Origin: Actinoplanes ianthinogenes
GTDB taxonomy: Bacteria; Actinomycetota; Actinomycetes; Mycobacteriales; Micromonosporaceae
Assembly (NCBI RefSeq): GCF_018324205.1
Contig: NZ_AP023356.1
Span: 5,686,001 to 5,750,000, forward strand
Direction: 5' to 3'
DNA length: 64,000 bases
Numbering within the stretch: position 1 is the stretch's first letter; each line of letters starts with the position of its first letter. The position numbers were made by a program, and so were the translations under genes. A model generated the notes under the pieces. That model made no database searches. It saw only the letters and a program-made list of their open reading frames with translations, and had not been told where the DNA came from. Shown here in pieces: positions 32,699 through 41,322 of this stretch.

Positions 32699-33732
32699 GC
32701 TTCTCCGAATCTCAGCGTCGCGCCCTCGTCGTCGAACGCCACGCGGCTGATCACACCTTCGGTGGCGAGAGCCAGCCGGAGGCGGTGGGCGTCGGCACCG
32801 AGCCGGGCGAAATCGGCGGGTTCGCTCCCGGCCGGGGTGAGCCGCACCGCGTCGGCGCTGTCCACGGCGCCGCGCCGGGCGCTCATCTCGATCCCGGTTC
32901 CGGGTGTGAGCACCTCGCTGACCAGCCGGAGCGCCCGCTCGACGGCGCGCAGCTCGGCGACCGGGCCCGTGGCGTCGGCGAGCACGGCGGCTTCGCGCAG
33001 GCCCTCGGCGCGGGCCTCGGCGGTGCCCAGGCCGAACATGTCGCTCTCGGCGTCCCTGATCAGCACGGACACGCCCGCGTCGGCGCCCGTCCGGCGGATC
33101 GGATAGCCGCGCACGACCGCGACCGGCACCTGGTCACACTTGCCCTTGACCAGCTCCGCCGCCGCGGACAGCTCGTCGACGACGGCCATCTGGGTCAAAT
33201 TCAGTTCATTTCCGTACGGGTCGATCTCACCTCGATGATCGAGCAGCGCGTCGATCCCGGCCGCGCCGAGCGCCACGTCGGTCAGCCCGTTGCGCCAGGC
33301 CCGGCCCATCGTGTCGGAGATGATCACGGCGACGTCCAGCCCTCGCGCGGCCAGATCGGCCCGCAGCCGTCGCGCGGACGCGTCCGGGTCGGCGGGCAGC
33401 AGCACCAGATGGGTCTTGTCCACGTTCGACGCGTCGATGCCGGCCGCCGCCATCACGAAACCGTGATGGGTCTGCACGATCGTGGTCGGGCCGCGGCGGG
33501 CCACCACGCGGGCGGTCTCCGACTCCAGTGCCCGTACCCGGGCCTCGTCGCGCTCCGGCCCGTCGGCCGGCACCTCGACCAGCCGGCCCTCCGCCTTCGA
33601 CACGATCTTGCTGGTCACCACGAGCACGTCGCCGTCGGCCAGCCAGGGCGCGGCCGACGTGATCAGCGCGGCCAGGTCGTCCCCGGCGGTGATGTCGCCG
33701 ATGCCCTCGACCGGCAGGATCTCGAGCCTCAT
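32695..33732 (-). CDS. fbiB: Coenzyme F420-0:L-glutamate ligase, without the FMN reductase domain
   Basis: This CofE-type ligase adds gamma-linked glutamates to F420-0 using GTP. The protein has 345 residues. The CofE core (about 1-245) shows DVLVVTSKIVSKAEGRLV, THHGFVMAAAGIDASN and SDTMGRAWRNGLTDVALG. M. tuberculosis FbiB (448 residues) has a ~200-residue nitroreductase-like domain that follows; here only ~100 residues follow, with no visible FMN motif. The start ATG overlaps the stop of cofD (ATGA), so the order is cofD-cofE-Nudix on the minus strand. Confidence 0.9.
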   Translation of the reverse strand: MRLEILPVEGIGDITAGDDLAALITSAAPWLADGDVLVVTSKIVSKAEGRLVEVPADGPERDEARVRALESETARVVARRGPTTIVQTHHGFVMAAAGIDASNVDKTHLVLLPADPDASARRLRADLAARGLDVAVIISDTMGRAWRNGLTDVALGAAGIDALLDHRGEIDPYGNELNLTQMAVVDELSAAAELVKGKCDQVPVAVVRGYPIRRTGADAGVSVLIRDAESDMFGLGTAEARAEGLREAAVLADATGPVAELRAVERALRLVSEVLTPGTGIEMSARRGAVDSADAVRLTPAGSEPADFARLGADAHRLRLALATEGVISRVAFDDEGATLRFGEA

Positions 33733-34679
33733 CGGGCCAGGTCCAGCGCGTCGGCCACCATCCGGGCGGTGGTCGCCTCGTCCTTCATCCACAGCGGCAC
33801 GGCGCGGGTGGTCACCCCGGGGATCTCGACGCCGGCGTCGGACGAGTCGACCAGCCAGCCGTCCAGCAGGCCGCCGTCGGCGCGTGGGCCGTACATCCGG
33901 CCGACGCCGGCCGCGCTGACCTCGACCTCCAGGGTGGCCAGGCACTTGTCGGCCATTCCCCGCACGGGCGAACCGCCGATGATCGGGGAGACGCCGACGA
34001 CCGGTGCCGAGCCGGCGGCCAGGGCATCCCGGATCGCCGGCACGGCCAGGATCGGCGCGATGCTGACCACCGGGTTGCTCGGGGCCAGCAGGATCACGTC
34101 GGCCTGGCCGAGCGCGTCGAGCACGCCGGCGGCCGGCTTCGCGCTCTCCGCGCCGCGGAAGACGAACCGGTGCGTCGGCACCTCGCCGCGGTAGCGCACC
34201 CACCACTCCTGGAAGTGGATCGCCTTGCGCTCGCCCTCGACATCGACGACGACGTGCGTCTCCAGCCGGTCGTCGGTGGCCGGCAGCAGGGTGATGCCGG
34301 GCTGCCACCGCTCGCACAGCGCGGCGGTGACCTGGGAGAGCGGGTAACCGGCGGTCAGCATGGTGGTGCGCACCAGGTGGGTGGCGGTGTCCTTGTCGCC
34401 GAGGCCGAACCAGGACGGCTCGACGCCGTACTTGGCCAGCTCCTCCTTGACCACCCAGGACTCGCCGACCCGGCCCCAGCCGCGCTCCGGGTCGGCCGCG
34501 CCGCCCAGCGTGTACATGACGCTGTCCAGGTCCGGGCAGATCTGCAACCCGTGCATCCGGACGTCGTCGCCGACATTGACCACCGCTGTGACGTCGGCGC
34601 CGATGGCACGGGCGTGCGCGCGCACGCCGACGAGGAACCGGGCGCCGCCGATGCCCCCGGTGAGGACCACGATCCGCAT
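33729..34679 (-). CDS. fbiA: 2-phospho-L-lactate (or phosphoenolpyruvate) transferase CofD/FbiA
   Basis: This 316-residue protein transfers the phospho-lactyl or enolpyruvyl moiety from its GDP-linked donor to FO, making (dehydro-)F420-0. Signatures are VVLTGGIGGARFLVG at the N-terminus, VVNVGDDVRMHGLQICPDLD, and the late VSPIIGGSPVRGMADK. ATG 34679 gives the family's usual N-terminus. It is the first gene of the F420 operon and is divergent from the membrane-protein gene at 34773 across 93 bp. Confidence 0.93.
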   Translation of the reverse strand: MRIVVLTGGIGGARFLVGVRAHARAIGADVTAVVNVGDDVRMHGLQICPDLDSVMYTLGGAADPERGWGRVGESWVVKEELAKYGVEPSWFGLGDKDTATHLVRTTMLTAGYPLSQVTAALCERWQPGITLLPATDDRLETHVVVDVEGERKAIHFQEWWVRYRGEVPTHRFVFRGAESAKPAAGVLDALGQADVILLAPSNPVVSIAPILAVPAIRDALAAGSAPVVGVSPIIGGSPVRGMADKCLATLEVEVSAAGVGRMYGPRADGGLLDGWLVDSSDAGVEIPGVTTRAVPLWMKDEATTARMVADALDLAR

Positions 34680-34772
34680 CCACCCATCCTCTCCCACCGG
34701 CGTCGCGAGGCCGGTTGCCGGGTGGCGGTTTACTCTGGGCGCACCTCGATCTCCGTTCGACCGGGAGTAACC

Positions 34773-35699
34773 GTGACCACACCACAGCCCGCACCGGCTG
34801 AGGGAAAGCCGATCGGCCAGTACCTGACACCACTGCGCGACCTCGCCGCGTACGTCCTGGTCGGCGCACCGGCCGTGTTCCTGTTCACGGCCGTCATCGG
34901 CCTCTTCAGGGGCGGCGTCGTCGGTAGTTTCGGCGGCTTCGTCAACCTGGCGACGATCGTCATGCCGCCGGCCGCCGTCCTGCTGGCCCACGTCCTCAAG
35001 CCGGTCCACCCGAAAGCCCGGCTGATCACGCTGGCCGCCGTCATCGAGTACGCGGTGATGGGCTTCTTCGGCGTGATCTTCGGCCTGCTGTTCAGCGTGA
35101 TCAAACAGGCCACGTTCGACCCCGGCGGCGCGTTCCTGTCGCTGCTCGTCTGCGTCGCCTGGCTGGCGGTGTACGGGCTGGTGGGATACGGCCTGTTCCA
35201 GGTCTGGCGGGGGCTCTACATGGTGCCGAAACCGGCCACGCCGCCCGGTGTCTACGGGCGGCCGCAGTACGGGACCCCGTACGGGCAGCCGCCGGCGTAC
35301 GGGGCGCCGCAGCCGCCGTTCCCCGCTCAGCCCGGCCCGCCGCCGGCCGCCTACGGTCAGCCGGCCCCGCCGCCGGCCACCTATGGTCAGCCCGCTCCGG
35401 CGCCGTCCTTCCCGGCCGGCACCTACGGGCAGCCGACCCCGCCGCCGGCCTGGAACCAGCCGCCCGTGACGACGCCGCCGATCGCCACGACGGCCCCGCC
35501 GGCGTCCGCTCCGCCCGCTCCGGCTTCTGCCCCGCCGGCCCCGGCGTCCGCCCCGCCGGCCCCGGCGTCCGCCCCGCCGGCCGCGGCCTCCGCCCTGCCG
35601 CCGCCGGCCGGTGACCAGGCTCCGGACGACCGCACCAGCAAGCTGCCGGACGACCGTCCCGGCTTCGGTCCGGCCGCCGCCGACCCGCCCCGGCAGTGA
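34773..35699 (+). CDS. Four-helix membrane protein with Pro/Gln/Tyr- and Ala/Pro-rich tail
   Basis: This 308-residue protein has four hydrophobic segments in residues ~25-145 (AAYVLVGAPAVFLFTAVIGL; VNLATIVMPPAAVLLAHVL; TLAAVIEYAVMGFFGVIFGL; SLLVCVAWLAVYGLVGYGLF). A disordered tail with repeated YGQP units and then APASAPP units follows, ending DDRTSKLPDDRPGFG. No family function is known to me. GTG 34773 follows GGGAG. Its position between fbiA and fbiC is not evidence of an F420 role. The layout (helices, then low-complexity cytoplasmic tail) resembles the protein at 23928-25667. Confidence 0.78.
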   Translation: MTTPQPAPAEGKPIGQYLTPLRDLAAYVLVGAPAVFLFTAVIGLFRGGVVGSFGGFVNLATIVMPPAAVLLAHVLKPVHPKARLITLAAVIEYAVMGFFGVIFGLLFSVIKQATFDPGGAFLSLLVCVAWLAVYGLVGYGLFQVWRGLYMVPKPATPPGVYGRPQYGTPYGQPPAYGAPQPPFPAQPGPPPAAYGQPAPPPATYGQPAPAPSFPAGTYGQPTPPPAWNQPPVTTPPIATTAPPASAPPAPASAPPAPASAPPAPASAPPAAASALPPPAGDQAPDDRTSKLPDDRPGFGPAAADPPRQ

Positions 35700-35707
35700 C
35701 CTTCGTC

Positions 35708-35757
35708 GTCCACAGGTCCGCGACGCGTGTCACACGACACTCAGCGGGCCTGTGGAC
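35708..35757. promoter_or_regulatory. Nested inverted repeats upstream of fbiC
   Basis: GTCCACAGG (35708-35716) and CCTGTGGAC (35749-35757) are perfect 9-bp inverted repeats. Inside them, GTGTC (35727-35731) and GACAC (35736-35740) form a second dyad. The element lies between the end of the membrane-protein gene and fbiC, about 40 bp before the fbiC start. It could end the upstream transcript or bind a regulator. The outer arms include GTCCACA, the conserved part of actinobacterial DnaA boxes. Confidence 0.45.
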
Positions 35758-35798
35758 GGCGGCGGCGGTCGAAACGATTCCGGCCTAGGCTGCTTTTC

Positions 35799-38297
35799 GT
35801 GGCAGAGGTCAACCAGGTCCCGACCGAGGCGAGCATCCGACGAGCGCTGCGGCGCGCCGCCGACGGTAAAGCGATCGACGCAGATGAGGCGACCGCGCTG
35901 CTCGCGGCCACCGGTGAACAGTTCGACGAGTTGCTCTCCATCGCCGGTGGGATCCGGGACGCCGGCCTGCGCGAGGCCGGCCGGCCCGGCGTGGTGACGT
36001 ATTCGCGAAAGGTCTTCATCCCGCTCACCCGGCTCTGCCGGGACCGATGTCACTACTGCACGTTCGCGACCGTGCCACACCGGCTGCCGGCCGCGTTCCT
36101 GGAGCGTGACGAGGTCCTGGAGATCGCCCGGCAGGGCGCCGCGCAGGGTTGCAAGGAGGCGCTCTTCACGCTCGGCGACCGCCCGGAGGAGCGCTGGCCG
36201 GCCGCCCGGCAGTGGCTCGACGAGCGGGGTTACGACTCCACCCTGGATTACGTGCGGGCCTGCGCCATCGCCGTGCTCGAGGAGACCGGCCTGCTGCCCC
36301 ACCTCAACCCGGGTGTGCTGAGCTGGGCCGAGTTGCAGCGGCTCAAGCCGGTCGCCCCGAGCATGGGCATGATGCTGGAGACCACCGCCACCCGGCTCTG
36401 GTCCGAGCCGGGCGGCCCGCACTACGGCTCGCCCGACAAGGAGCCCGCGGTCCGGCTCCGGGTGCTCGACGACGCCGGCCGGGTCGGTGTGCCGTTCACC
36501 ACCGGCATCCTGATCGGGATCGGCGAGACCCCGGCGGAGCGGGTCGACGCCCTGTTCGCGATGCGGCGGACGGCCCGCGAGTTCGGGCACGTCCAGGAGA
36601 TCATCATTCAGAACTTCCGGGCCAAGCCGGACACGGCGATGCGCGGGATGCCCGACGCCGAGCTGCGCGAGCTGGCCGCCACGGTCGCCGTCGCCCGGAT
36701 CATCATGGGCCCGCGGGCCCGCGTCCAGGCCCCGCCCAACCTGATCGACGCCGAGTTCGCGCTGCTGCTGCGGGCCGGCATCGACGACTGGGGTGGTGTC
36801 TCGCCGGTGACGCCCGACCACGTCAACCCGGAGCGTCCGTGGCCGCAGATCGACGTGCTGCGGGAGAAATCGGCCGAGTCCGGGTTCCGGCTGCGCGAGC
36901 GCCTCACGATCTATCCCGAATATGTCCGTCGCGGCAATGAGGGCTGGCTCGACCCGCGGCTGGCCGCCCACGTGGCCGCGCTCGCCGACCAGGACGGCCT
37001 CGCCCGGGAGGACGCGACGCTCGCCGGCCTGCCGTGGCAGGAGCCGGAGGAGGCGTTCGGCACCGGGCGCACCGACCTGCACGCGGCCGTCGACACCGAG
37101 GGCCGCACCGGCGACCGCCGGTCCGACTTCGACTTCGTCTACGGGGACTGGGACGAGGTCGCCGCGCACGTCAAGAGCGCGCCCCGGACCGTGCCGACCG
37201 ACGTGCTGGCTGGCCTGCGCCTGGCCTCGACCGACCCGGCCGCGCTGCTGCTGCCGGAGCACGAGGACAAGGCGATGGCCCTGTTCAACGCGGACGGCAG
37301 CGCGCTCGACGAGCTCGCCCGGATCGCCGACGACCTGCGCCGCGAGGTCAACGGCGACGACATCACCTACGTGGTGAACCGCAACATCAACTTCTCCAAC
37401 GTCTGTTACGTGGGCTGCCGGTTCTGCGCCTTCGCCCAGCGGGAGAAGGACGCCGACGCCTATCGGCTCTCCGTCGAGCAGGTCGCCGACCGGGCCGAGG
37501 AGGCGTGGCGGGACGGCGCCTCCGAGGTGTGCATGCAGGGCGGCATCGACCCCAAGATGCCCGTCACGGCCTATGCGGACTTGGTGCGCGCCGTCAAGGA
37601 GCGGGTGCCGGGCATGCACGTCCACGCGTATTCACCCATGGAGATCGTCACCGCCGCGTCCAAGGCCGGGGTCTCGATCAGGGAGTGGCTCACCGGGCTG
37701 CGCGAGGCCGGCCTCGGCACCATCCCGGGCACCGCCGCCGAGATCCTCGACGACGACGTGCGCTGGGTGCTGACCAAGGGCAAACTGCCCACCGCCACCT
37801 GGGTCGACGTGGTCACCACCGCGCACCAGGTCGGCATCCGCTCCAGCTCCACGATGATGTACGGGCACGTCGACCACCCGCGCCAGTGGCTCGGCCACTT
37901 CCGCGTGCTGGCCGGCATCCAGGACGTGACCGGTGGCTTCACCGAGTTCGTGGCGCTGCCGTTCATCCACACGAACGCCCCGATCTACCTGGCGGGCATC
38001 GCTCGCCCCGGCCCCACCTGGCGGGAGAATCGGGTCGTCCATGCCATGGCCCGCGTCCTGCTGCACGGCCGCATCGACAATATCCAGTGCTCCTGGGTGA
38101 AACTGGGCGACGAGGGCACCCGGGTCATGCTCAACGGCGGCTGCAACGACCTGGGCGGCACCCTGATGGAGGAGACCATCTCCCGCATGGCCGGCTCCGA
38201 ACACGGCTCCGCCCGCACCGTCTCCGAACTCAAGGAACTGGCCGCCGCCGCGGGCCGCCCCGCGGTCGAACGCACCACCGTCTACACCCGTCGCTGA
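35799..38297 (+). CDS. fbiC: FO synthase (fused CofG-CofH radical SAM enzyme)
   Basis: FbiC makes FO, the deazaflavin core of F420, from a ribityl-aminouracil and tyrosine with SAM. This 832-residue protein holds two radical SAM halves, each with a CxxxCxxC cluster site: Cys80/84/87 in CRDRCHYC (CofG part) and Cys536/540/543 in CYVGCRFC (CofH part). Length matches the fused actinobacterial enzyme. GTG 35799 lies 7 nt after TAGGCT (35786-35791), so translation is probably leaderless; upstream in-frame starts lie in the inverted-repeat region. It is 1.1 kb from the fbiA operon, on the other strand. Confidence 0.94.
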   Translation: MAEVNQVPTEASIRRALRRAADGKAIDADEATALLAATGEQFDELLSIAGGIRDAGLREAGRPGVVTYSRKVFIPLTRLCRDRCHYCTFATVPHRLPAAFLERDEVLEIARQGAAQGCKEALFTLGDRPEERWPAARQWLDERGYDSTLDYVRACAIAVLEETGLLPHLNPGVLSWAELQRLKPVAPSMGMMLETTATRLWSEPGGPHYGSPDKEPAVRLRVLDDAGRVGVPFTTGILIGIGETPAERVDALFAMRRTAREFGHVQEIIIQNFRAKPDTAMRGMPDAELRELAATVAVARIIMGPRARVQAPPNLIDAEFALLLRAGIDDWGGVSPVTPDHVNPERPWPQIDVLREKSAESGFRLRERLTIYPEYVRRGNEGWLDPRLAAHVAALADQDGLAREDATLAGLPWQEPEEAFGTGRTDLHAAVDTEGRTGDRRSDFDFVYGDWDEVAAHVKSAPRTVPTDVLAGLRLASTDPAALLLPEHEDKAMALFNADGSALDELARIADDLRREVNGDDITYVVNRNINFSNVCYVGCRFCAFAQREKDADAYRLSVEQVADRAEEAWRDGASEVCMQGGIDPKMPVTAYADLVRAVKERVPGMHVHAYSPMEIVTAASKAGVSIREWLTGLREAGLGTIPGTAAEILDDDVRWVLTKGKLPTATWVDVVTTAHQVGIRSSSTMMYGHVDHPRQWLGHFRVLAGIQDVTGGFTEFVALPFIHTNAPIYLAGIARPGPTWRENRVVHAMARVLLHGRIDNIQCSWVKLGDEGTRVMLNGGCNDLGGTLMEETISRMAGSEHGSARTVSELKELAAAAGRPAVERTTVYTRR

Positions 38298-38303
38298 CCA
38301 CTG

Positions 38304-38332
38304 CCGGGGGGCACGGCCCGCCGTGCCCCCGG
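38304..38332 (+). terminator. fbiC terminator
   Basis: CCGGGGGGCACGG and CCGTGCCCCCGG form a 12-bp stem (one bulged G) with a 4-nt loop, 7 bp after the fbiC stop, followed by CCTTGTCT. It is a good G/C-rich terminator. Confidence 0.75.
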
Positions 38333-38425
38333 CCTTGTCTGCTTGACGAACTGCCGCGACCCGTTTGAGCGCGCGGCCGTTGTGGGCCGCGGCCCCACTC
38401 ACAGGCCACGGTTGGCGGCGGTCTA

Positions 38426-38736
38426 CGTGCCCTGCCACAGAGTTGCTGCGCCGTTCCCGGCTCGTGGTCTCTCGCGGTTTGCGTGCCATGCCATGGAGTT
38501 GCTGCTTGCTGCCCGGCCGCAGCTCCCGGCTCGTGGTCTCTTGCGGTTTGGGTGCCATGCCACGGAGTTGCTGCGTCGCTCCCGGCTCGTGGTCTCTTGC
38601 GGTTTGCGTGCCATGCCACGGAGTTGCTGCTCGCTGCCCGGCCGCAGCTCCCGGCTCGTGGTCTCTCGCGGTTCGCGTGCCCTACCACGGAGTTGCTGCC
38701 CGCTGCCCGGCCGCAGCTCCCGGCTCGTGTCTGGGT
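38426..38736. repeat. 69-bp tandem repeat, five to six copies
   Basis: GCTCCCGG (GTTCCCGG in the first copy) starts units at 38453, 38522, 38578, 38647 and 38716. Spacings are 69, 56, 69 and 69 bp; the 56-bp unit lacks the 13-bp TGCCCGGCCGCAG part. The shared core is GGCTCGTGGTCTC, GCGTGCCATGCCACGGAGTT and so on. Diverged first and last partial copies flank it. No reading frame is kept through the 56-bp unit, so it is probably non-coding. Confidence 0.8.
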
Positions 38737-38800
38737 GCGCTCACTGCCCCCGGCTTGCGCTGAGGGTCCGAAAGCCGGACGGACAGCAAGCCGAGGCTCG

Positions 38801-39046
38801 GGCTGGTGCTCAGGGCCCTATCCCGCGTCTCGATAGGGCCCTGAGCGCCAGCCGGAGACTGTCCGGCTGGTCCTGACGGCCCTATCCCGGCACCGGATAG
38901 GGCCCTGCGCGCCAGCCGGAGACTGTCCGGCTGGTCCTGACGGCCCTGTCCCGGCACCGGATAGGGCCCTGAGCGCCAGCCGGAGACAGTCCGGCTGGTC
39001 CTGACGGCCCTATCCCCGAACCGGATAGGGCCCTGAGCGCCAGCCC
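38801..39046. repeat. 64-bp palindromic tandem array, locus 2 (same family as 19028-19833)
   Basis: GATAGGGCC marks units at 38832, 38896, 38960 and 39024, exactly 64 bp apart. Each unit is nearly a full palindrome: GGATAGGGCC pairs with GGCCCTATCC, and inside it GCCAGCCGGA pairs with TCCGGCTGG. The junction between units (GGCCCTATCC, a 6-7-nt spacer, GGATAGGGCC) is palindromic too, so two alternative hairpin registers exist. It matches locus 1 in AGCGCCAGCCG, GGCTGG and GGCCCT. Symmetry is better here than in locus 1. Confidence 0.85.
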
Positions 39047-39760
39047 ACCAACCGCGGCACCCCGGTTGCTGCGCAGCGCCGCGGCGGCTATATCACCATC
39101 GGCGCCGGCTCGGGGGTGGTTTGCCGGGACGGGGGACGGGTGGGGAAGGACACGGTGATGGCGAGTTTCGATGGAGCGGAGGCCGGGGAAGTCGCGATCT
39201 TGGTGCGCGTGTCGACTCGGGTGGCGCTGAGCGTGTCGCGGGTTGCGCGGGGCGTGTAGACCGTCTTATCGGGCGGTCGGGAGGGGACTGTCCCTCGTGG
39301 TGAAGCCGATCGGAGGCGCGAACACGGGTGGATCAGGACCGTGGCCCAGGTCCGGACGGGAGCGTCCCCGGCCTGGTGGGAGGTGGTGGCCGAGGCGTTT
39401 CCCGTCGATGGACCGTCCTGCTCGGGCAGGGGCCGGACGGGTGGAGGTGGCACGGTCGCGGGATCCCCCTTCACAGGAGGTAACAAATCGGGTTAAATTG
39501 GACGTCGAGGGCGGCCTTCGCGTTACCTTCCGGTGGCTCCGGGAGATAGGGCAGGAACGGGACCTCGGCGCGCCGTGGCGCTACGGGGAAACGGGCCCAT
39601 TTATCAGGTTCGGCTTGACGACGCACGTCTTACACGCGTGTAATTTTGGTGGGGTTGTGGGGTCGATGTGCAACTTTTGCGGCGAACCCACAGAAACACG
39701 CCGCGTGCGTGGGGGGTCAGTGTCGGCATTGCTGCCGGCGCAGAATTTGGAGGCACGCCG
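39047..39760. other. Gene-free stretch upstream of whiB
   Basis: Between the repeats and whiB I find no credible protein. The part near 39475-39670 is less GC-rich (ACAGGAGGTAACAAATCGGG, GTGTAATTTTGG) and probably holds the whiB promoter(s) and a long 5' leader. Long upstream regions are usual for whiB-type developmental genes. A 132-residue open frame on the minus strand at 39088-39486 looks like a chance frame. Confidence 0.5.
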
Positions 39761-40018
39761 ATGGAAGCGCAGGTTGAAGGGGTAGACCTGCTCGGGGACG
39801 CGCCCGAGTGGCAGGAGCGGGCGCTGTGTTCGCAGACCGATCCGGAAGCCTTCTTCCCGGAGAAGGGCGGATCGACGCGCGAGGCCAAGCGCATCTGCGG
39901 GCGCTGTGAGGTCAAGGCCGAGTGTCTGGAGTATGCGCTCGGGCACGACGAGCGGTTCGGCATCTGGGGTGGACTGTCCGAACGTGAACGTCGCAAGCTG
40001 AAGCGCCGCGTCGCCTGA
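39761..40018 (+). CDS. whiB2: WhiB-family iron-sulfur regulator (WhiB2/WhmD-like)
   Basis: This 85-residue Wbl protein binds a [4Fe-4S] cluster via Cys23, Cys46, Cys49 and Cys55 (C-x22-C-x2-C-x5-C). The turn GIWGG (67-71) and the basic tail RERRKLKRR complete the family pattern. ATG 39761 has a GGAGG site 8 nt upstream. Next to fbiA/fbiB, DUF3499, metallopeptidase and manB it matches the position of M. tuberculosis whiB2 (Rv3260c), a septation/cell-division regulator. The assignment to WhiB2 rests on that context plus sequence recall. Confidence 0.92.
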   Translation: MEAQVEGVDLLGDAPEWQERALCSQTDPEAFFPEKGGSTREAKRICGRCEVKAECLEYALGHDERFGIWGGLSERERRKLKRRVA

Positions 40019-40272
40019 CGGCGGCCACAAGCGAACGGCACGGCGAGCGAACGGCACGGCGAGTCGGCAGTACGGCAGAGTGACGGAACGGCAGGCAAGG
40101 CAGGGCAGGACGTGCGAGGGGGGCACGGCGATCCGCGCGGGGGTGCGGTGGCCGGGCACGCACGGAAGCCGATGCGGAAAGCCGACGCCGGGCACGCACG
40201 GACGACGGCCACGCATCACCGCCGTACCGGGAGGCAGTGCGCCATGCCCGCACGGAGTGCGGGCCGTGAGTG

Positions 40273-40749
40273 TCAGGCGAGTTCGTCCGGGTCGACGCCG
40301 AGCAGGTTGGCCACCTGCTCGATGATGACGTCGTGGACGAGGTCGGCCAGGTCCTCGCGGTCCATCGCCCGGAACTCCAGCGGGCGACGGTACAGCACGA
40401 TCCGGGGTGGCAGCTCGTGCCGCCCGGGGCGGCCGGGCAGCAGCCGGGCCAGGGGCACCTCGCCGTCCTCGAGCACGTCCGAGTCGTAGACGTTGAGCTC
40501 CGGTGGCACGTCCTCGACGGCGAACTCGACGCCGGCGAGCTCCTTGGCATAACGCCGCTCGAGGCTCTCGACGGTGTCCAGCACCAGGTCGTCGAAGATC
40601 TCCGCCTTGGTGCGGGCCAGCGGCACGGTCGCCGGAACCAACCGGCCGCGCAGGCCGCGGCCGTGCCGATCACGCCGCGCCGGATGCCCCGGGCCGGTGG
40701 AGCGCGCCGCCTTCGGGTCGGTACGGCGGCGTTCAGGGCTGGTGGTCAC
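40273..40749 (-). CDS. Metallopeptidase-family (zincin-like) protein with degenerate motif
   Basis: This 158-residue protein begins with a basic stretch (RRDRHGRGLRGRLVPATVPL) and continues FDDLVLDTVESLERRY..., matching the small actinobacterial metallopeptidase family next to whiB2 (Rv3259-like). Where a zincin would have HExxH it has LVHDVIIEQVANLLG: His is present, the catalytic Glu is replaced by Asp and the second His is absent, so protease activity is doubtful. GTG 40749 lies 6 nt after a TACGCT box (leaderless). It is divergent from DUF3499. Confidence 0.8.
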   Translation of the reverse strand: MTTSPERRRTDPKAARSTGPGHPARRDRHGRGLRGRLVPATVPLARTKAEIFDDLVLDTVESLERRYAKELAGVEFAVEDVPPELNVYDSDVLEDGEVPLARLLPGRPGRHELPPRIVLYRRPLEFRAMDREDLADLVHDVIIEQVANLLGVDPDELA

Positions 40750-40936
40750 CTGCTGAGCGTATCCCCACCCGGGCGACATCCGTGGTCAGGCCGTTCCTCG
40801 CCGTGTGTCCCATCCGTTAATTCGTCCCATCGGGGCGGCGTGTCTGCCGACCATGGCCGAATCGTGATGCATCGCGGTGCGGCGTGTCGCGGGGTATCGG
40901 TCCCCAGAACGCCCGGCGGGGCGATAAGTTGCCGCC

Positions 40937-41293
40937 GTGAGGTCACCACGGCGCTGCTCCCGGAACGGCTGTCCCCGACAGGCGGTCGCCACCCTGACCT
41001 ACGTCTACAGCGATTCGACCGCTGTCGTCGGCCCCCTCGCGGCGTTCGCCGAACCCCACACGTACGACCTCTGCGAGCCGCACGCGCGCAGCCTCACCGC
41101 CCCCCGAGGCTGGGATCTGGTCCGGCACGACGGCGACTTCGCGCCGCCGCCTCCCACCACCGACGATCTGGTCGCCCTGGCCGAGGCCGTCCGTGAGGCG
41201 GCCCGCCCGGTGGCGCCCCGCCCCGACGAGACGGACCACACCCCACAGACCGGCCGCCGAGGCCACCTCCGCGTCATCCCGCCCTCCCACTGA
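40937..41293 (+). CDS. DUF3499-family protein
   Basis: This 118-residue protein has a zinc-ribbon-like start (RRCSRNGCPRQAVATLTYVY), a second pair in YDLCEPHARSL, and a Pro-rich, basic tail. The paired Cys/His positions suggest metal binding. The family is found across actinobacteria beside manB (Rv3258c-like); function unknown. GTG 40937 lies exactly 6 nt after TAAGTT (40925-40930), a clear leaderless start. Confidence 0.85.
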   Translation: MRSPRRCSRNGCPRQAVATLTYVYSDSTAVVGPLAAFAEPHTYDLCEPHARSLTAPRGWDLVRHDGDFAPPPPTTDDLVALAEAVREAARPVAPRPDETDHTPQTGRRGHLRVIPPSH

Positions 41294-41322
41294 CCGGCCG
41301 CCACCCCGCGCGTCGAGGCCGG

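Noticed and set aside
39088..39486. 132-residue minus-strand ORF between the repeats and whiB
   Set aside because: Pro/Thr/Arg-rich chance-like composition, no recognisable motif; the plus strand shows similar open frames.
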